This document shows, one piece after another, positions 1 to 7,846 of a stretch of 64,000 nt of DNA; position 1 is the first letter of the stretch, and each line of letters begins with the position of its first letter. The DNA lies in assembly GCF_030063475.1 (NCBI RefSeq), contig NZ_JASIRT010000016.1, forward strand, positions 30,179-94,178, written 5' to 3'. Position numbers and translations under genes: made by a program. The notes beneath the pieces are model-generated. The model did no database searches and was not told the DNA's origin. It worked only from the letters and a program-made list of their open reading frames with translations. The stretch comes from Roseomonas sp. E05 (GTDB taxonomy: Bacteria; Pseudomonadota; Alphaproteobacteria; Acetobacterales; Acetobacteraceae).

Positions 1-1
1 G

Positions 2-463
2 CGCCGCGAGGAAGGCGGCTTCACGCGCGAGGTGGTGTCGCACTTCCTTTTCCTCACCCGTCGGCAGCTCGGACCGCTGGAACTGGTCTCCGCGCAGGTG
101 GAGTACCCGGCCGGCGGCGGCTCCGAGACGGCTGTCAGCGCCGAGCTGCGGGCCGGCGGCGTGCCGGTTCTGCTCTCCGGCAGCGTCGGGCGGATCACGG
201 CGGACGAGGCGAATTCCTGGACGCTGACCGGCGCGGCCGGCTCCATCCGCCTGCGCGACTGGTCCTATGCGGAGCGGCTGGACCCGCAGGGGAACTGGCA
301 GGCGGCCCCGGACGCCCTGCCCAACCCGGCGATGCGCCCGCAGGCGCTGCGCGCGCAGATGGAGAAGCTCGCCGCCCTGACACGCGGCGAGCCGCAGAAC
401 CTCGCCACGCCGCGCGAGGCCTTCGAGGTGCAGGAAATGGTCGAGCGCATCCTGGCGGCGTGA
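2..463 (+). CDS. Gfo/Idh/MocA-type oxidoreductase, C-terminal end (5' cut by window edge)
   Basis: The open frame runs in from the left edge, so the N-terminal NAD(P)-binding Rossmann domain is not visible. The 153 visible codons resemble the C-terminal alpha/beta substrate domain of Gfo/Idh/MocA oxidoreductases: a TREVVSHF segment, a beta-rich stretch around LTGAAGSIRLRDW, and a final helix with AFEVQEMVERIL, where the aligned EALxVQ-type ending is usual. The GTG codons at 32 and 35 are internal to the frame and not the real start. The specific substrate cannot be told from this end. It stops 33 bp before the probable start of the aminopeptidase and may be co-transcribed with it. The family call rests on pattern memory and is moderate. 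Confidence 0.6.
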   Translation, partial: RREEGGFTREVVSHFLFLTRRQLGPLELVSAQVEYPAGGGSETAVSAELRAGGVPVLLSGSVGRITADEANSWTLTGAAGSIRLRDWSYAERLDPQGNWQAAPDALPNPAMRPQALRAQMEKLAALTRGEPQNLATPREAFEVQEMVERILAA

Positions 464-496
464 GTCGTGGCGCATCAGTCCGAGGAGTCCCTTCGC

Positions 497-1858
497 ATGT
501 TGCCCTTGGAATGGCAGCCCGATGCTGCTTCGCTGCCCCTTTTCACCGTGACCAGGGCGGAGCTTGCCGCCTTCCTGGGCGGCTGCCCGGCGGGGCAGCG
601 CGCCTTCCTGGAGGCGGGCGGCTTCGGCGCCGCAGCGGGCGAGTGGCGCCTGCTGCCGGAGGAAGCCGGACTGGCCGGCGCGGTTCTCGGCCTGGGTGAG
701 GGGCCCGCCTCGCTCTGGCACTACGGTGCGCTGCCGATGGCCCTGCCGGAGGATTCGGTGTGGCATCTGGCCGATCCCGGCCTGGAAGCGCAGGCGGCGC
801 TCGGCTGGTGCCTCGGCGCCTATCGCTTCACGCGCTACAAGCCGGCGCGCCGGCGGCCCGCGCGGCTGCGGCTGCGGACCGATCAGCCGGAGGCGGTGGC
901 GGCCGCCGAGGCGGCATGGCGCGTCCGCGACCTGATCAACACTCCGGCCGCCGATCTCGGCCCCGCGCAGCTGGCGGCGGAGGTTGCGGCACTGGGCGCG
1001 CGCCACGGTGCGGCGGTGGTGCGCATCAGCGGCGATGAGCTGGCGGCGCAGTTCCCGGCCGTGGCGGCGGTGGGGCAGGGCAGCCATCGGCCGCCGGAGG
1101 TCGCCATCCTGCAATGGGGGCGGCCGGAGCACCCGCTGGTGGCGCTCTGCGGCAAGGGTGTGGTCTTCGACAGCGGGGGGCTGGACCTGAAGGGTCCTGA
1201 AGGCATGCGCCGCATGAAGAAGGATATGGGCGGCGGCGCCATCCTGCTCGGCCTGGCCGAGATGATCATGCGCGGCGGCCTGCCGGTGCGGCTGATGCTC
1301 AGCCTGGGTTGCGTGGAGAACGCCATTTCCGACCGGGCGCTGCGCCCGGGTGACGTCATCCGCACCCGCAGCGGCCGCACGGTCGAGATCGGCAATACCG
1401 ATGCGGAGGGCCGGCTCATCCTGGCCGATCTGCTCTGCCACGCGGCGGAGCAGCAGCCCTTCCTGATGATCGACTGCGCGACGCTGACCGGCGCGGCGCG
1501 GGTTGCCCTGGGACCCGACCTGCCCGCGCTCTTCAGCTCCGATGACGGCTTGGCGGCCACACTACTGGCTGCGGGCCGGAAGGCCGAGGACCCGCTCTGG
1601 CAGCTTCCGATACATGAGGGTTACGATTCGTGGCTCGACAGTTCGCTGGCCACTCTTAACAACGTGGGCCAGAAACCGATGGCGGGAGCCATCGTTGCTG
1701 CATTATTTCTGAAAAGATTTGTTCCCGACAATGTTCGTTGGGTTCATCTCGACCTATATGCGTGGAACGACACGTTGCGGCCGGGTCGCCCCGAAGGCGG
1801 AGAAGCGCAGGCGATGCGGGCCCTTTATGCCGGCATCGCGGACCTTTCCTCCGGCTGA
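497..1858 (+). CDS. M17 leucyl aminopeptidase family protein
   Basis: Cytosolic zinc/manganese aminopeptidase that removes N-terminal residues from peptides. The M17 metal and catalytic segments are intact: GKGVVFDSGG (Lys, Asp), DLKG (second Lys), KKDMGGG (Asp) and the signature NTDAEGRL (Asp, Glu, Arg). The N-terminal half is the divergent macro-like domain usual in the family. I chose ATG 497 because GAGGAG at 482-487 sits 9 nt upstream; an in-frame GTG at 467 would add ten residues. The last 90 or so codons (from about 1600) contain codons rare elsewhere here (TTA, AGA, CTA, TTT, GTT), unlike the rest of the gene. Family certain; peptide specificity unknown. Confidence 0.9.
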   Translation: MLPLEWQPDAASLPLFTVTRAELAAFLGGCPAGQRAFLEAGGFGAAAGEWRLLPEEAGLAGAVLGLGEGPASLWHYGALPMALPEDSVWHLADPGLEAQAALGWCLGAYRFTRYKPARRRPARLRLRTDQPEAVAAAEAAWRVRDLINTPAADLGPAQLAAEVAALGARHGAAVVRISGDELAAQFPAVAAVGQGSHRPPEVAILQWGRPEHPLVALCGKGVVFDSGGLDLKGPEGMRRMKKDMGGGAILLGLAEMIMRGGLPVRLMLSLGCVENAISDRALRPGDVIRTRSGRTVEIGNTDAEGRLILADLLCHAAEQQPFLMIDCATLTGAARVALGPDLPALFSSDDGLAATLLAAGRKAEDPLWQLPIHEGYDSWLDSSLATLNNVGQKPMAGAIVAALFLKRFVPDNVRWVHLDLYAWNDTLRPGRPEGGEAQAMRALYAGIADLSSG

Positions 1859-1928
1859 ACCGGCTAAAAAGGTGATCAGGTCATATCGAAACCGTGACGC
1901 TGTTCGCCGATTAAGACGTAACACCTTT

Positions 1929-1948
1929 TGCTGACCCGACGGTCAGCA
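1929..1948. promoter_or_regulatory. Perfect inverted repeat between aminopeptidase and MarR gene
   Basis: TGCTGACC and GGTCAGCA flank a 4-nt centre (CGAC), giving a 20-bp perfect palindrome followed by TTTG. It lies 70 bp after the aminopeptidase stop and 66 bp before the MarR start. MarR proteins usually bind palindromes of this size near their own promoter, so it may be the autoregulatory operator; it could equally be a weak terminator for the gene before it. Confidence 0.4.
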
Positions 1949-2014
1949 TTTGTTCCCACCTTCCGCGCGACGAGATTCGCCGCCGGAAAAAAACGCTTGC
2001 TTGAGGATCGACGA

Positions 2015-2416
2015 ATGCCCGTTCATAACGCTCCGGATCACCTGATTGGGATCTTCCGGGATACAGTGGTGGCCTTGGTGCGGCGCGACGGGCATGACTT
2101 GTCGGCGCGGCAACTCGGGGTGTTCCTCACGGTCTATATGTCGGAAGGGCCGCATACGGTCCGCGGGCTGGCCGCGACGCTGAACGTCTCCAAGCCGGCG
2201 ATCACCCGCGCTCTCGACCGCCTGGGTGAGCTGGATCTGGCGCGCCGCAAGACCGATCCGCAGGACCGTCGCAGCGTGCTGGTGCAGCGGACAGCGAAGG
2301 GGACCTCCTTCCTGAAGGAAATCCGCTCCGTCATGGTCGAGGCCGACGGCACCGGGCGGGCGGGAACTCCCGCGCAGCCCGCCAACAGCGAGAGCGCCGC
2401 ACGCCGCGCCGGCTGA
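2015..2416 (+). CDS. MarR family transcriptional regulator
   Basis: A 133-residue winged helix-turn-helix protein. The DNA-binding core is clear: TVRGLAATLNVSKPAITRALDRL (recognition helix, about residues 51-73) followed by the wing KTDPQDRRSVLVQRT with the conserved DxRS motif. MarR proteins act as dimers and usually repress neighbouring genes until a phenolic or oxidant ligand binds; the ligand here cannot be inferred. ATG 2015 was chosen because GAGG at 2003-2006 lies 8 nt upstream; an in-frame start at 1928 would fall in the inverted repeat. The C-terminal tail (rich in Gly, Ala and Arg) is short compared with the usual dimerisation helix. Targets unknown; the upstream palindrome suggests autoregulation. 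Confidence 0.85.
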   Translation: MPVHNAPDHLIGIFRDTVVALVRRDGHDLSARQLGVFLTVYMSEGPHTVRGLAATLNVSKPAITRALDRLGELDLARRKTDPQDRRSVLVQRTAKGTSFLKEIRSVMVEADGTGRAGTPAQPANSESAARRAG

Positions 2417-2810
2417 TTTCCCGCCTCGGCGGGAGGCGAGGTTCATAGAGACACAATCCCTGCGCGCAGAATCCAGGATCACAACAACCGGCCATGCATC
2501 GTTGCGGGTGGGGACCAAACCTGCTTCCCACCCGCTGGCCTTCCGCTCCCGCCCCAAAACTGTTCTTCAGAGAAACGTTCGGTTACTTGGCTGTCGGACA
2601 AGACGACCGGCGCGGCCAAGGCCTCCCGCGGGTTTCCGCGCGAGCGGGCGGTGAGCAGCAGCTGCGTGCCGGCCGGGCGGCATGCTCCGCATGGCGTGCC
2701 ATGTTACTGCACATGGCGCCGCGGAAGGCTGCTCGCCATGCCAGGGACGGTGCGGCACGTGCTGCAGGCCGCAGCCTGGCACCCAGATCCACCATCAAGG
2801 GACACCATCC
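2417..2810. other. 394-bp intergenic region, no gene seen
   Basis: No frame here has convincing coding character. A short GC hairpin (TCCCGCC-TC-GGCGGGA, 2419-2434) follows the MarR stop and may end that transcript. The remainder must hold the promoter of the GlcG-like gene, but no pair of -35/-10 boxes stands out. AAGGGA at 2797-2802 is the ribosome binding site of the next gene. Confidence 0.5.
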
Positions 2811-3275
2811 ATGCCCAATCCGCCGACCGGCTTCGCCCACGGACTCACGCTTGATGCCGCCCGCACCATTGCCGATTCGGCGCTGGCGCATGGGCGTCAG
2901 CTTGGTCTCGCGCCCCTGACCGTGGTGGTGCTGGATCAGGCGGCGCAGCCGAAGGCGGTGCTGCGTGAGGACGGCTGCAGTCTGCTGCGCCCGGAGATCG
3001 CGATGGGCAAGGCATTCGGCGCCATGGCGCTCGGCTTCGGCGGGCGCGAGCTGGCGCGCCGGGCGGCGAAGATGCCGGGCTTCATGAACGCCCTGTCGGA
3101 TCTCACCGGGGGGCGTGCCGTGCCGGTGCCGGGCGGTGTTCTGGTGCGGGATGCGGCGGGGACGGTGCTTGGCGCCGTGGGCATCTCGGGGGACGCCTCA
3201 GAGAAGGACGAGGCCTGCGCGGTGGCGGGAATCGCCGCGGCGGGGCTGGTGGCGGACACCGGCGACCCGGAGTGA
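2811..3275 (+). CDS. GlcG/HbpS family heme-binding-like protein
   Basis: A 154-residue single-domain protein of the GlcG/HbpS (DUF336) family. Family signs are LTLDAARTIADSALAHGRQLGLAPLTVVVLD near the N-terminus, the FGAMALGFGG helix, the VPVPGGVLVRD segment and the end motif GAVGISGDASEKDEACA. Members are found with glycolate or other oxidative catabolic operons, and one bound heme in Streptomyces HbpS; the in vivo function is mostly unknown. ATG 2811 has AAGGGA 8 nt upstream. It stands alone, convergent with the NIPSNAP gene with a shared terminator between. Confidence 0.85.
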   Translation: MPNPPTGFAHGLTLDAARTIADSALAHGRQLGLAPLTVVVLDQAAQPKAVLREDGCSLLRPEIAMGKAFGAMALGFGGRELARRAAKMPGFMNALSDLTGGRAVPVPGGVLVRDAAGTVLGAVGISGDASEKDEACAVAGIAAAGLVADTGDPE

Positions 3276-3286
3276 GCCGTTCGGGT

Positions 3287-3313
3287 GGCCGGGAACCTCT
3301 GCGGCTCCCGGCC
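3287..3313. terminator. Hairpin between convergent genes
   Basis: GGCCGGGA (3287-3294) pairs perfectly with TCCCGGCC (3306-3313) around an 11-nt loop. It lies just after the GlcG-like stop and just before the NIPSNAP stop on the other strand, the expected place for a bidirectional terminator. There is no clear T-run. Confidence 0.5.
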
Positions 3314-3321
3314 GCCGCCGA

Positions 3322-3654
3322 TCACTTTGCGCGGCGCGGTTCGGGCGCGAAGCCTGCGGGAAGCATCAGCTTGTTCTCCTGCCTCTCCAGATAACCCGCC
3401 TCGGCGCTGCGCTCCAGGTAGCTGATCCACTCCAGATCCGCCTGCATGGCGGCGCGGCGGCGGGCGCGGTCCGCCGCATCCTCATACATCCAGATGTGGA
3501 CATAGGAGTTCACGTCACCCGTCTCGGTGGTGAGAAAGGCGATGGGCATGCCCAGATGACGCGTCTGCGCCGCCCAGCCATAGTTATGGTAGAGTTCCAG
3601 CTGCCTCTTCAGCGTGCCGGGGCGGCAGGTATAGGTGCGGTGATCGATCAGCAT
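3322..3654 (-). CDS. NIPSNAP family protein
   Basis: A 110-residue dimeric alpha-beta-barrel-like protein. NIPSNAP signs are the start LIDHRTYTCRPG, the KRQLELYHNYG segment and WMYEDAADRARRRAAMQAD near the middle, with the usual end in the size range of single-domain bacterial members. Function in bacteria is not settled. The start was placed at ATG 3654 because the family begins at this point and GGAGG lies 10 nt upstream; the frame continues upstream, but that part is low-complexity Ala/Arg and not family-like. Divergent from the YqaA-like gene. Confidence 0.8.
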   Translation of the reverse strand: MLIDHRTYTCRPGTLKRQLELYHNYGWAAQTRHLGMPIAFLTTETGDVNSYVHIWMYEDAADRARRRAAMQADLEWISYLERSAEAGYLERQENKLMLPAGFAPEPRRAK

Positions 3655-3776
3655 GGGGCCGGTTCCTCCGATGAGGACGGCAGCATGGCCTCCGGCCGCC
3701 GGAGCAACAAGCCTCGCCCGGGCGGCCGCACCCGCCGCGAAGCTCCCTTGCCGCAACGCAGCCGGCATGGGATGCC

Positions 3777-4361
3777 ATGTTCATGCTCCGCGCCCTTTAC
3801 GAACGTATCCTCTACCTTGCCGGCCATCGCCGTGCCGGCACCTGGCTGGCGCTGGTCTCCTTCGCGGAGAGCAGCTTCTTTCCCATCCCGCCCGACGCGA
3901 TGCTGGTGCCGATGTGCCTCGCCCGCCCCGAGCGGGCCTGGCGCTACGCGGCGACCTGCACCATGGCCTCGGTGCTGGGCGGCCTGCTGGGCTATGCGCT
4001 CGGTTTCTTCCTGTTCGAGGCGGTGGCCCAGCCGGTGCTGGCCGCCTACGGGCACGCGCAGGCGCTGGAAACCTTCCGGGCCTGGTTCGACCGCTGGGGC
4101 GCTGCGGTCATCCTGATCAAGGGGCTGACGCCGATCCCCTTCAAGATCGTCACCATCGCCGCCGGCGCCGCCGCCTTCAATCCCTGGATCTTCCTGATCA
4201 CCAGCGCGCTGACGCGGGGCGCGCGGTTCTTCCTGCTGGCCCTGCTGCTGCGCCGCTACGGCACGCCGATGCGCAGCTTCATCGAGCGGCGGCTGACGCT
4301 GCTGACCAGCGTCGTTGCCGTGGCCATCCTCTGCGGCTTCGCGGCGCTGCGCCTGATCTGA
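3777..4361 (+). CDS. YqaA-type SNARE-associated (VTT domain) membrane protein
   Basis: A 194-residue polytopic inner-membrane protein. Features of the YqaA branch of the DedA/VTT superfamily are FAESSFFPIPPDAMLVPMCLARP (re-entrant loop with conserved Glu and Pro residues, about residues 29-51), ASVLGGLLGYALG and the second re-entrant loop LIKGLTPIPFKIVTIAAGAA. The superfamily is linked to lipid scrambling or flux across the membrane; the precise role of YqaA is not known. Start ATG 3777, with a second in-frame ATG at 3783; no strong ribosome binding site. Convergent with bcp. Confidence 0.82.
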   Translation: MFMLRALYERILYLAGHRRAGTWLALVSFAESSFFPIPPDAMLVPMCLARPERAWRYAATCTMASVLGGLLGYALGFFLFEAVAQPVLAAYGHAQALETFRAWFDRWGAAVILIKGLTPIPFKIVTIAAGAAAFNPWIFLITSALTRGARFFLLALLLRRYGTPMRSFIERRLTLLTSVVAVAILCGFAALRLI

Positions 4362-4366
4362 AGGCA

Positions 4367-4401
4367 AGGGGGGAGCGCCCCTGCGGAGAGGCGCCCCCCC
4401 T
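4367..4401. terminator. Bidirectional hairpin between YqaA-like gene and bcp
   Basis: A G-run arm (AGGGGGGAGCGCC) pairs with GGCGCCCCCCCT with one bulged base, over about 12 bp. It fills the 43-bp gap between two convergent stop codons. Confidence 0.5.
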
Positions 4402-4404
4402 GTC

Positions 4405-4872
4405 TCAGCCGAGCTTCCCGGCCGCTTCCATCACCGCCCTGGCGTGCCCGGGCACCTTCACCTTGCGCCAGATGCGCGCCACCCTGCCCTCGCGGTCGAT
4501 CAGGAAGGTGGAGCGCTCCATGCCCATGTAGGTGCGGCCATACATCGACTTCTGCACCCAGGTCCCATAGGCCTCGGCCGCCTGCTTCTCCGCGTCGGAG
4601 GCGAGCGGGAAGGTCAGGCTGTATTTCGCAGCGAACTTCTCGATCGGCCCCATCGGGTCCGGCGAGACGCCGATCACCTCCAGCCCGGCCTGCTGCAGGG
4701 CGGGCAGGGCTTCCTGGAAGTCGCAGGCCTCCCTGGTGCAGCCCGAGGTGTCGGCCTTGGGATAGAAGTACAGGACGAAGGGCTTGCCCTTCATGGCCGC
4801 CAGCGAAACCGTCCGCCCGCCGCTCGCCGGCAGGGTGAAATCCGGCGCGGGCGCGCCTTCCTCGATGCTCAT
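4405..4872 (-). CDS. bcp: Thioredoxin-dependent peroxiredoxin Bcp (PrxQ)
   Basis: A 155-residue cytosolic thiol peroxidase that reduces H2O2 and organic hydroperoxides with electrons from thioredoxin. The peroxidatic and resolving cysteines are C45 and C50 in DTSGCTREACDF, the C-x4-C arrangement of atypical 2-Cys Bcp/PrxQ enzymes, preceded by VLYFYPKADT. The end MERSTFLIDREGRVARIWRKVK is typical. The ATG overlaps the glnE stop by 4 bp (ATGA), so it is translationally coupled downstream of glnE, an arrangement recurrent in alphaproteobacteria. No reason to expect co-function with glnE. Confidence 0.95.
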   Translation of the reverse strand: MSIEEGAPAPDFTLPASGGRTVSLAAMKGKPFVLYFYPKADTSGCTREACDFQEALPALQQAGLEVIGVSPDPMGPIEKFAAKYSLTFPLASDAEKQAAEAYGTWVQKSMYGRTYMGMERSTFLIDREGRVARIWRKVKVPGHARAVMEAAGKLG

Positions 4873-7829
4873 CCATGGCCTCCAACAAGCGGGCCCAGGC
4901 GCCGTTCGAAAATCTCCCGCACCTGCTCAGCCTGCGCCCGCATCTGCTGCCGGAAGGCCGGGACGTCAACCGCGCCCTGGCCGAGAAGCGGCGCCGCGGC
5001 GCGCAGCAGCGCGGCGGCGGTGGGGGCGGGCAGGGCATCCTCCCGCCAGCGACCGACCGTCAGCCGCAGCAGCCCGAGCGTCGTGCGCCAGAGCCGGTCA
5101 GCCGCGATCAGCATCTCCGCTTCGTCCCGGGGCAGGATGCGGGCCTTGGCGAGATTGGCGAGCGCCACCCGGGTGGTCGGCGCCAGGATGGCGGGATGGC
5201 GGCGCGCATGGGCCAACTGCAGCGCCTGCGCGATGAACTCCACCTCCACCAGCCCGCCGGGCATGGCCTTGATGTCCCACGGCCCCTCGGCCGGCAGTTC
5301 GCGGAGCATCCGCAGGCGCATCGCGGTGGCGTCCGCGATGGCCGCTTCCCCCGCATGCTCCAGGATCGCGCTGCGGACCGCGCTGGCGATCCGCCGCCGC
5401 AGGCCGGGCGGCCCGGCGACACAGCGGGCGCGGGTGAGGGCCATGCGTTCCCAGGTCCAGGCGCTCTCGGCATGGTAGCGCGTGAAGCTGGAGAGGGAGG
5501 TGGCCACCGGTCCCTTGTTGCCGGAGGGGCGCAGCCGCATGTCCACTTCGTAGAGCTTGCCCTCCGCCCCCGGCGCGGTGATGGCGGCCACCACCTGCTG
5601 CGCCAGCCGGCCGAAATAGACGCTGGGCGGCAGGGCGCGGCGGCCGCCGCGGCTCTCCTCCGCCCCTTGCGGATGGTCGTAGATCAGCACCAGGTCGAGG
5701 TCGGAGCCGGGCAGCATCTCCCGCCCGCCGAGCTTGCCGAGCGCGACCACGGCGAAGGCGCCTCCCTTCACCTTGCCGAAGCGCTCGGCGAAGTCGCCGG
5801 TGACATGCGGCAGCAGGTTGCCGATGGCGGCATCGGCGAGATCGCTGCGCGCGAGGCCGGCCGCATCGGCGTCGAGCGCGCCCTCCAGGGCGGCCGCGTC
5901 GATCTCGAACTTGCCTTCCGTCACCAGCCGGCGGGCGCCTTCCAGCGCCTCCTCGAAGTGCCGGGCCGACTTCAGCAGCGCCGGCAGCACCGCGGCGGCG
6001 CTGCCCGGCCCGCTGCCGGCGAGCAGCCCGTCCAGCGAGCCGGGAGTGTGGGCGAGGTGGTTCGCCAGGGCGGGCGCCGCGCCGAGGATGCCCGCGACCC
6101 GCTGCAGCAGCGCCGGGTTGCGCTGGAACAGGGAGAGCATGTGCACCCCGGCCGGCAGGCGGGACAGCACGCTGTCGAAGCGGGCGAGGGCGACATCCGG
6201 CTCGCGCTGCGCGGCGAAGGCGGCGAGCAGCGCCGGCATCAGCAGGGTGAGCAGCTCGCGGGCGCGCTCGCTGCGGGTGGAGCGGGTGCGGCCATGATGC
6301 CAGCCCCGCACCAGCCCCGCCACATGCGCGGGACTGGCGAAGCCCATCGCCGCCAGCGTGCGCAGCGTCTCGGGGTCGTCCTGCGCGCCGGTGAAGACCA
6401 GGCTGCCGCCGCCGACCTGCCCCTCCAGGGCCGGCGCGCTGAGCGCCGGCTCACGCTCGAACATCTGCGCGTAGTGCTGCTCGACCCGGTTCAGATGGGC
6501 CGTGAGGGTGGCGCTGAAGCTGGCGGCGTCAGGAAAGCCCATGAAGCTGGCGATGCGGGCCAGCCCTTCCTCGTCCTCGGGCAGGCGCTGGGTCTGCCGG
6601 TCGGCCACCATCTGCAGCCGGTGCTCGACATCGCGCAGGAAGCTATAGGCGTCGGCGAGGTCGGCGGCGGCGCGGCGGTCGAGCCGCCCGGCGCCGGCCA
6701 GCGCGGCCAGGGCGCCGAGCGTCGTCGGGTCGCGCAGCGTCGGGTCGCGCCCGGCCCAGATGAGCTGCAGCACCTGGGTGGTGAACTCGATCTCGCGGAT
6801 GCCGCCGCGGCCGAGCTTCACGTCGTGCCCGGCGACCTGCACCTGGGCATGCGCGCCGCGTGCACCATGCGCCGCATGGATCTGCCGCCGGATGGCGTGG
6901 ATGTCGGCGATCATCGCGAAGTCGAGGTGCCGGCGCCAGACGAAGGGGCGGATCTCGGTCAGGAAGTGCTCACCCAGTGCACGGTCCCCGCCGACCGGGC
7001 GCGCCTTGATCATCGCCGCCCGCTCCCAGTTCTGCCCGAGCGATTCGTAGTAGGAGATGGCGGTCGGGATGCTGACGGCGAGCGGCGTCGCCGCCGGGTC
7101 CGGGCGCAGCCGCAGATCGGTGCGGAAGGCGTAGCCATCGGCGGTGCGCTCCTCCATGAGGCGCACGAGATCGCGCGCGATGCGGACATAGAGCGCGCCC
7201 GCCCGCTCGGCGTGGTAGGCTGCGGCGGTCGGCTCGTAGAGCACCATCAGGTCGATGTCGGAGGAATAGTTGAGTTCGCGTCCGCCCAGCTTGCCCATGC
7301 CAAGAATGGCCAGGCCCGAGCCGCGGGCGACCGCGCGCGGGTCACGCGCGCTGGCGCGCGGCAGCCGCAACTCTCCCCGCCCGGCCGCCTCGCGCAGCAG
7401 ATGGGCGCAGGCGTAGTCGATCGCAGCCTCGGCCAGGGCGGACAAGGCACCGGTGACACGGTCCAGCGGCCAGAGCCCCGAAAGGTCGGCGGCTGCGATG
7501 ACCAGTGCGGCCCGCCGCTTGGCCTGCCGGAGCAGCGAGGCCACCGCGGCGCGCGGCGCGCCCGGATCGGCGCGGCAGAGCGGGTCGAGCGCGATGTCGA
7601 AGGCCGTGTCGGGGCCGCGCGCGGCCAAGCGCAGCAGCGTGGCGCTTTCCTGCTCGGCCAGTTCCGCCAGGTAGGAGCTGTGGCCGCCCAGGGCGCCGAG
7701 CATGGCACGCCCCTCGGCCGAGGCGGCATAGGCCTGCTCGGCCGTGCCACGCTGGGTGAAGGCGTCGATCAGATGCCGCGCGGCGGCGGCATCGAAGGGG
7801 GGCGGCGGGCGGCGCTGCGTGTCGCTCAT
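4869..7829 (-). CDS. glnE: Bifunctional glutamine synthetase adenylyltransferase/adenylyl-removing enzyme
   Basis: A 986-residue protein that adenylylates glutamine synthetase when nitrogen is ample and removes AMP when nitrogen is scarce, under control of PII. Two nucleotidyltransferase domains are seen: the N-terminal adenylyl-removing domain with NYSSDIDLMVLY and the C-terminal adenylyltransferase domain with GSDLDLVLIY, separated by a helical regulatory region. Each has the paired acidic residues that bind metal. Start ATG 7829 gives MSDTQRR; the frame extends further upstream but would overlap the divergent gene. The reported length for the family is about 950-1000, so it is full length. 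It heads a glnE-bcp unit. Confidence 0.95.
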   Translation of the reverse strand: MSDTQRRPPPPFDAAAARHLIDAFTQRGTAEQAYAASAEGRAMLGALGGHSSYLAELAEQESATLLRLAARGPDTAFDIALDPLCRADPGAPRAAVASLLRQAKRRAALVIAAADLSGLWPLDRVTGALSALAEAAIDYACAHLLREAAGRGELRLPRASARDPRAVARGSGLAILGMGKLGGRELNYSSDIDLMVLYEPTAAAYHAERAGALYVRIARDLVRLMEERTADGYAFRTDLRLRPDPAATPLAVSIPTAISYYESLGQNWERAAMIKARPVGGDRALGEHFLTEIRPFVWRRHLDFAMIADIHAIRRQIHAAHGARGAHAQVQVAGHDVKLGRGGIREIEFTTQVLQLIWAGRDPTLRDPTTLGALAALAGAGRLDRRAAADLADAYSFLRDVEHRLQMVADRQTQRLPEDEEGLARIASFMGFPDAASFSATLTAHLNRVEQHYAQMFEREPALSAPALEGQVGGGSLVFTGAQDDPETLRTLAAMGFASPAHVAGLVRGWHHGRTRSTRSERARELLTLLMPALLAAFAAQREPDVALARFDSVLSRLPAGVHMLSLFQRNPALLQRVAGILGAAPALANHLAHTPGSLDGLLAGSGPGSAAAVLPALLKSARHFEEALEGARRLVTEGKFEIDAAALEGALDADAAGLARSDLADAAIGNLLPHVTGDFAERFGKVKGGAFAVVALGKLGGREMLPGSDLDLVLIYDHPQGAEESRGGRRALPPSVYFGRLAQQVVAAITAPGAEGKLYEVDMRLRPSGNKGPVATSLSSFTRYHAESAWTWERMALTRARCVAGPPGLRRRIASAVRSAILEHAGEAAIADATAMRLRMLRELPAEGPWDIKAMPGGLVEVEFIAQALQLAHARRHPAILAPTTRVALANLAKARILPRDEAEMLIAADRLWRTTLGLLRLTVGRWREDALPAPTAAALLRAAAPLLGQGAVDVPAFRQQMRAQAEQVREIFERRLGPLVGGHG

Positions 7830-7846
7830 GACGGGGCAGCGAACCC

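Noticed and set aside
2417..2810. Short ORFs between the MarR and GlcG-like genes
   Set aside because: Cys/Arg/Trp-rich frames on both strands without family resemblance.
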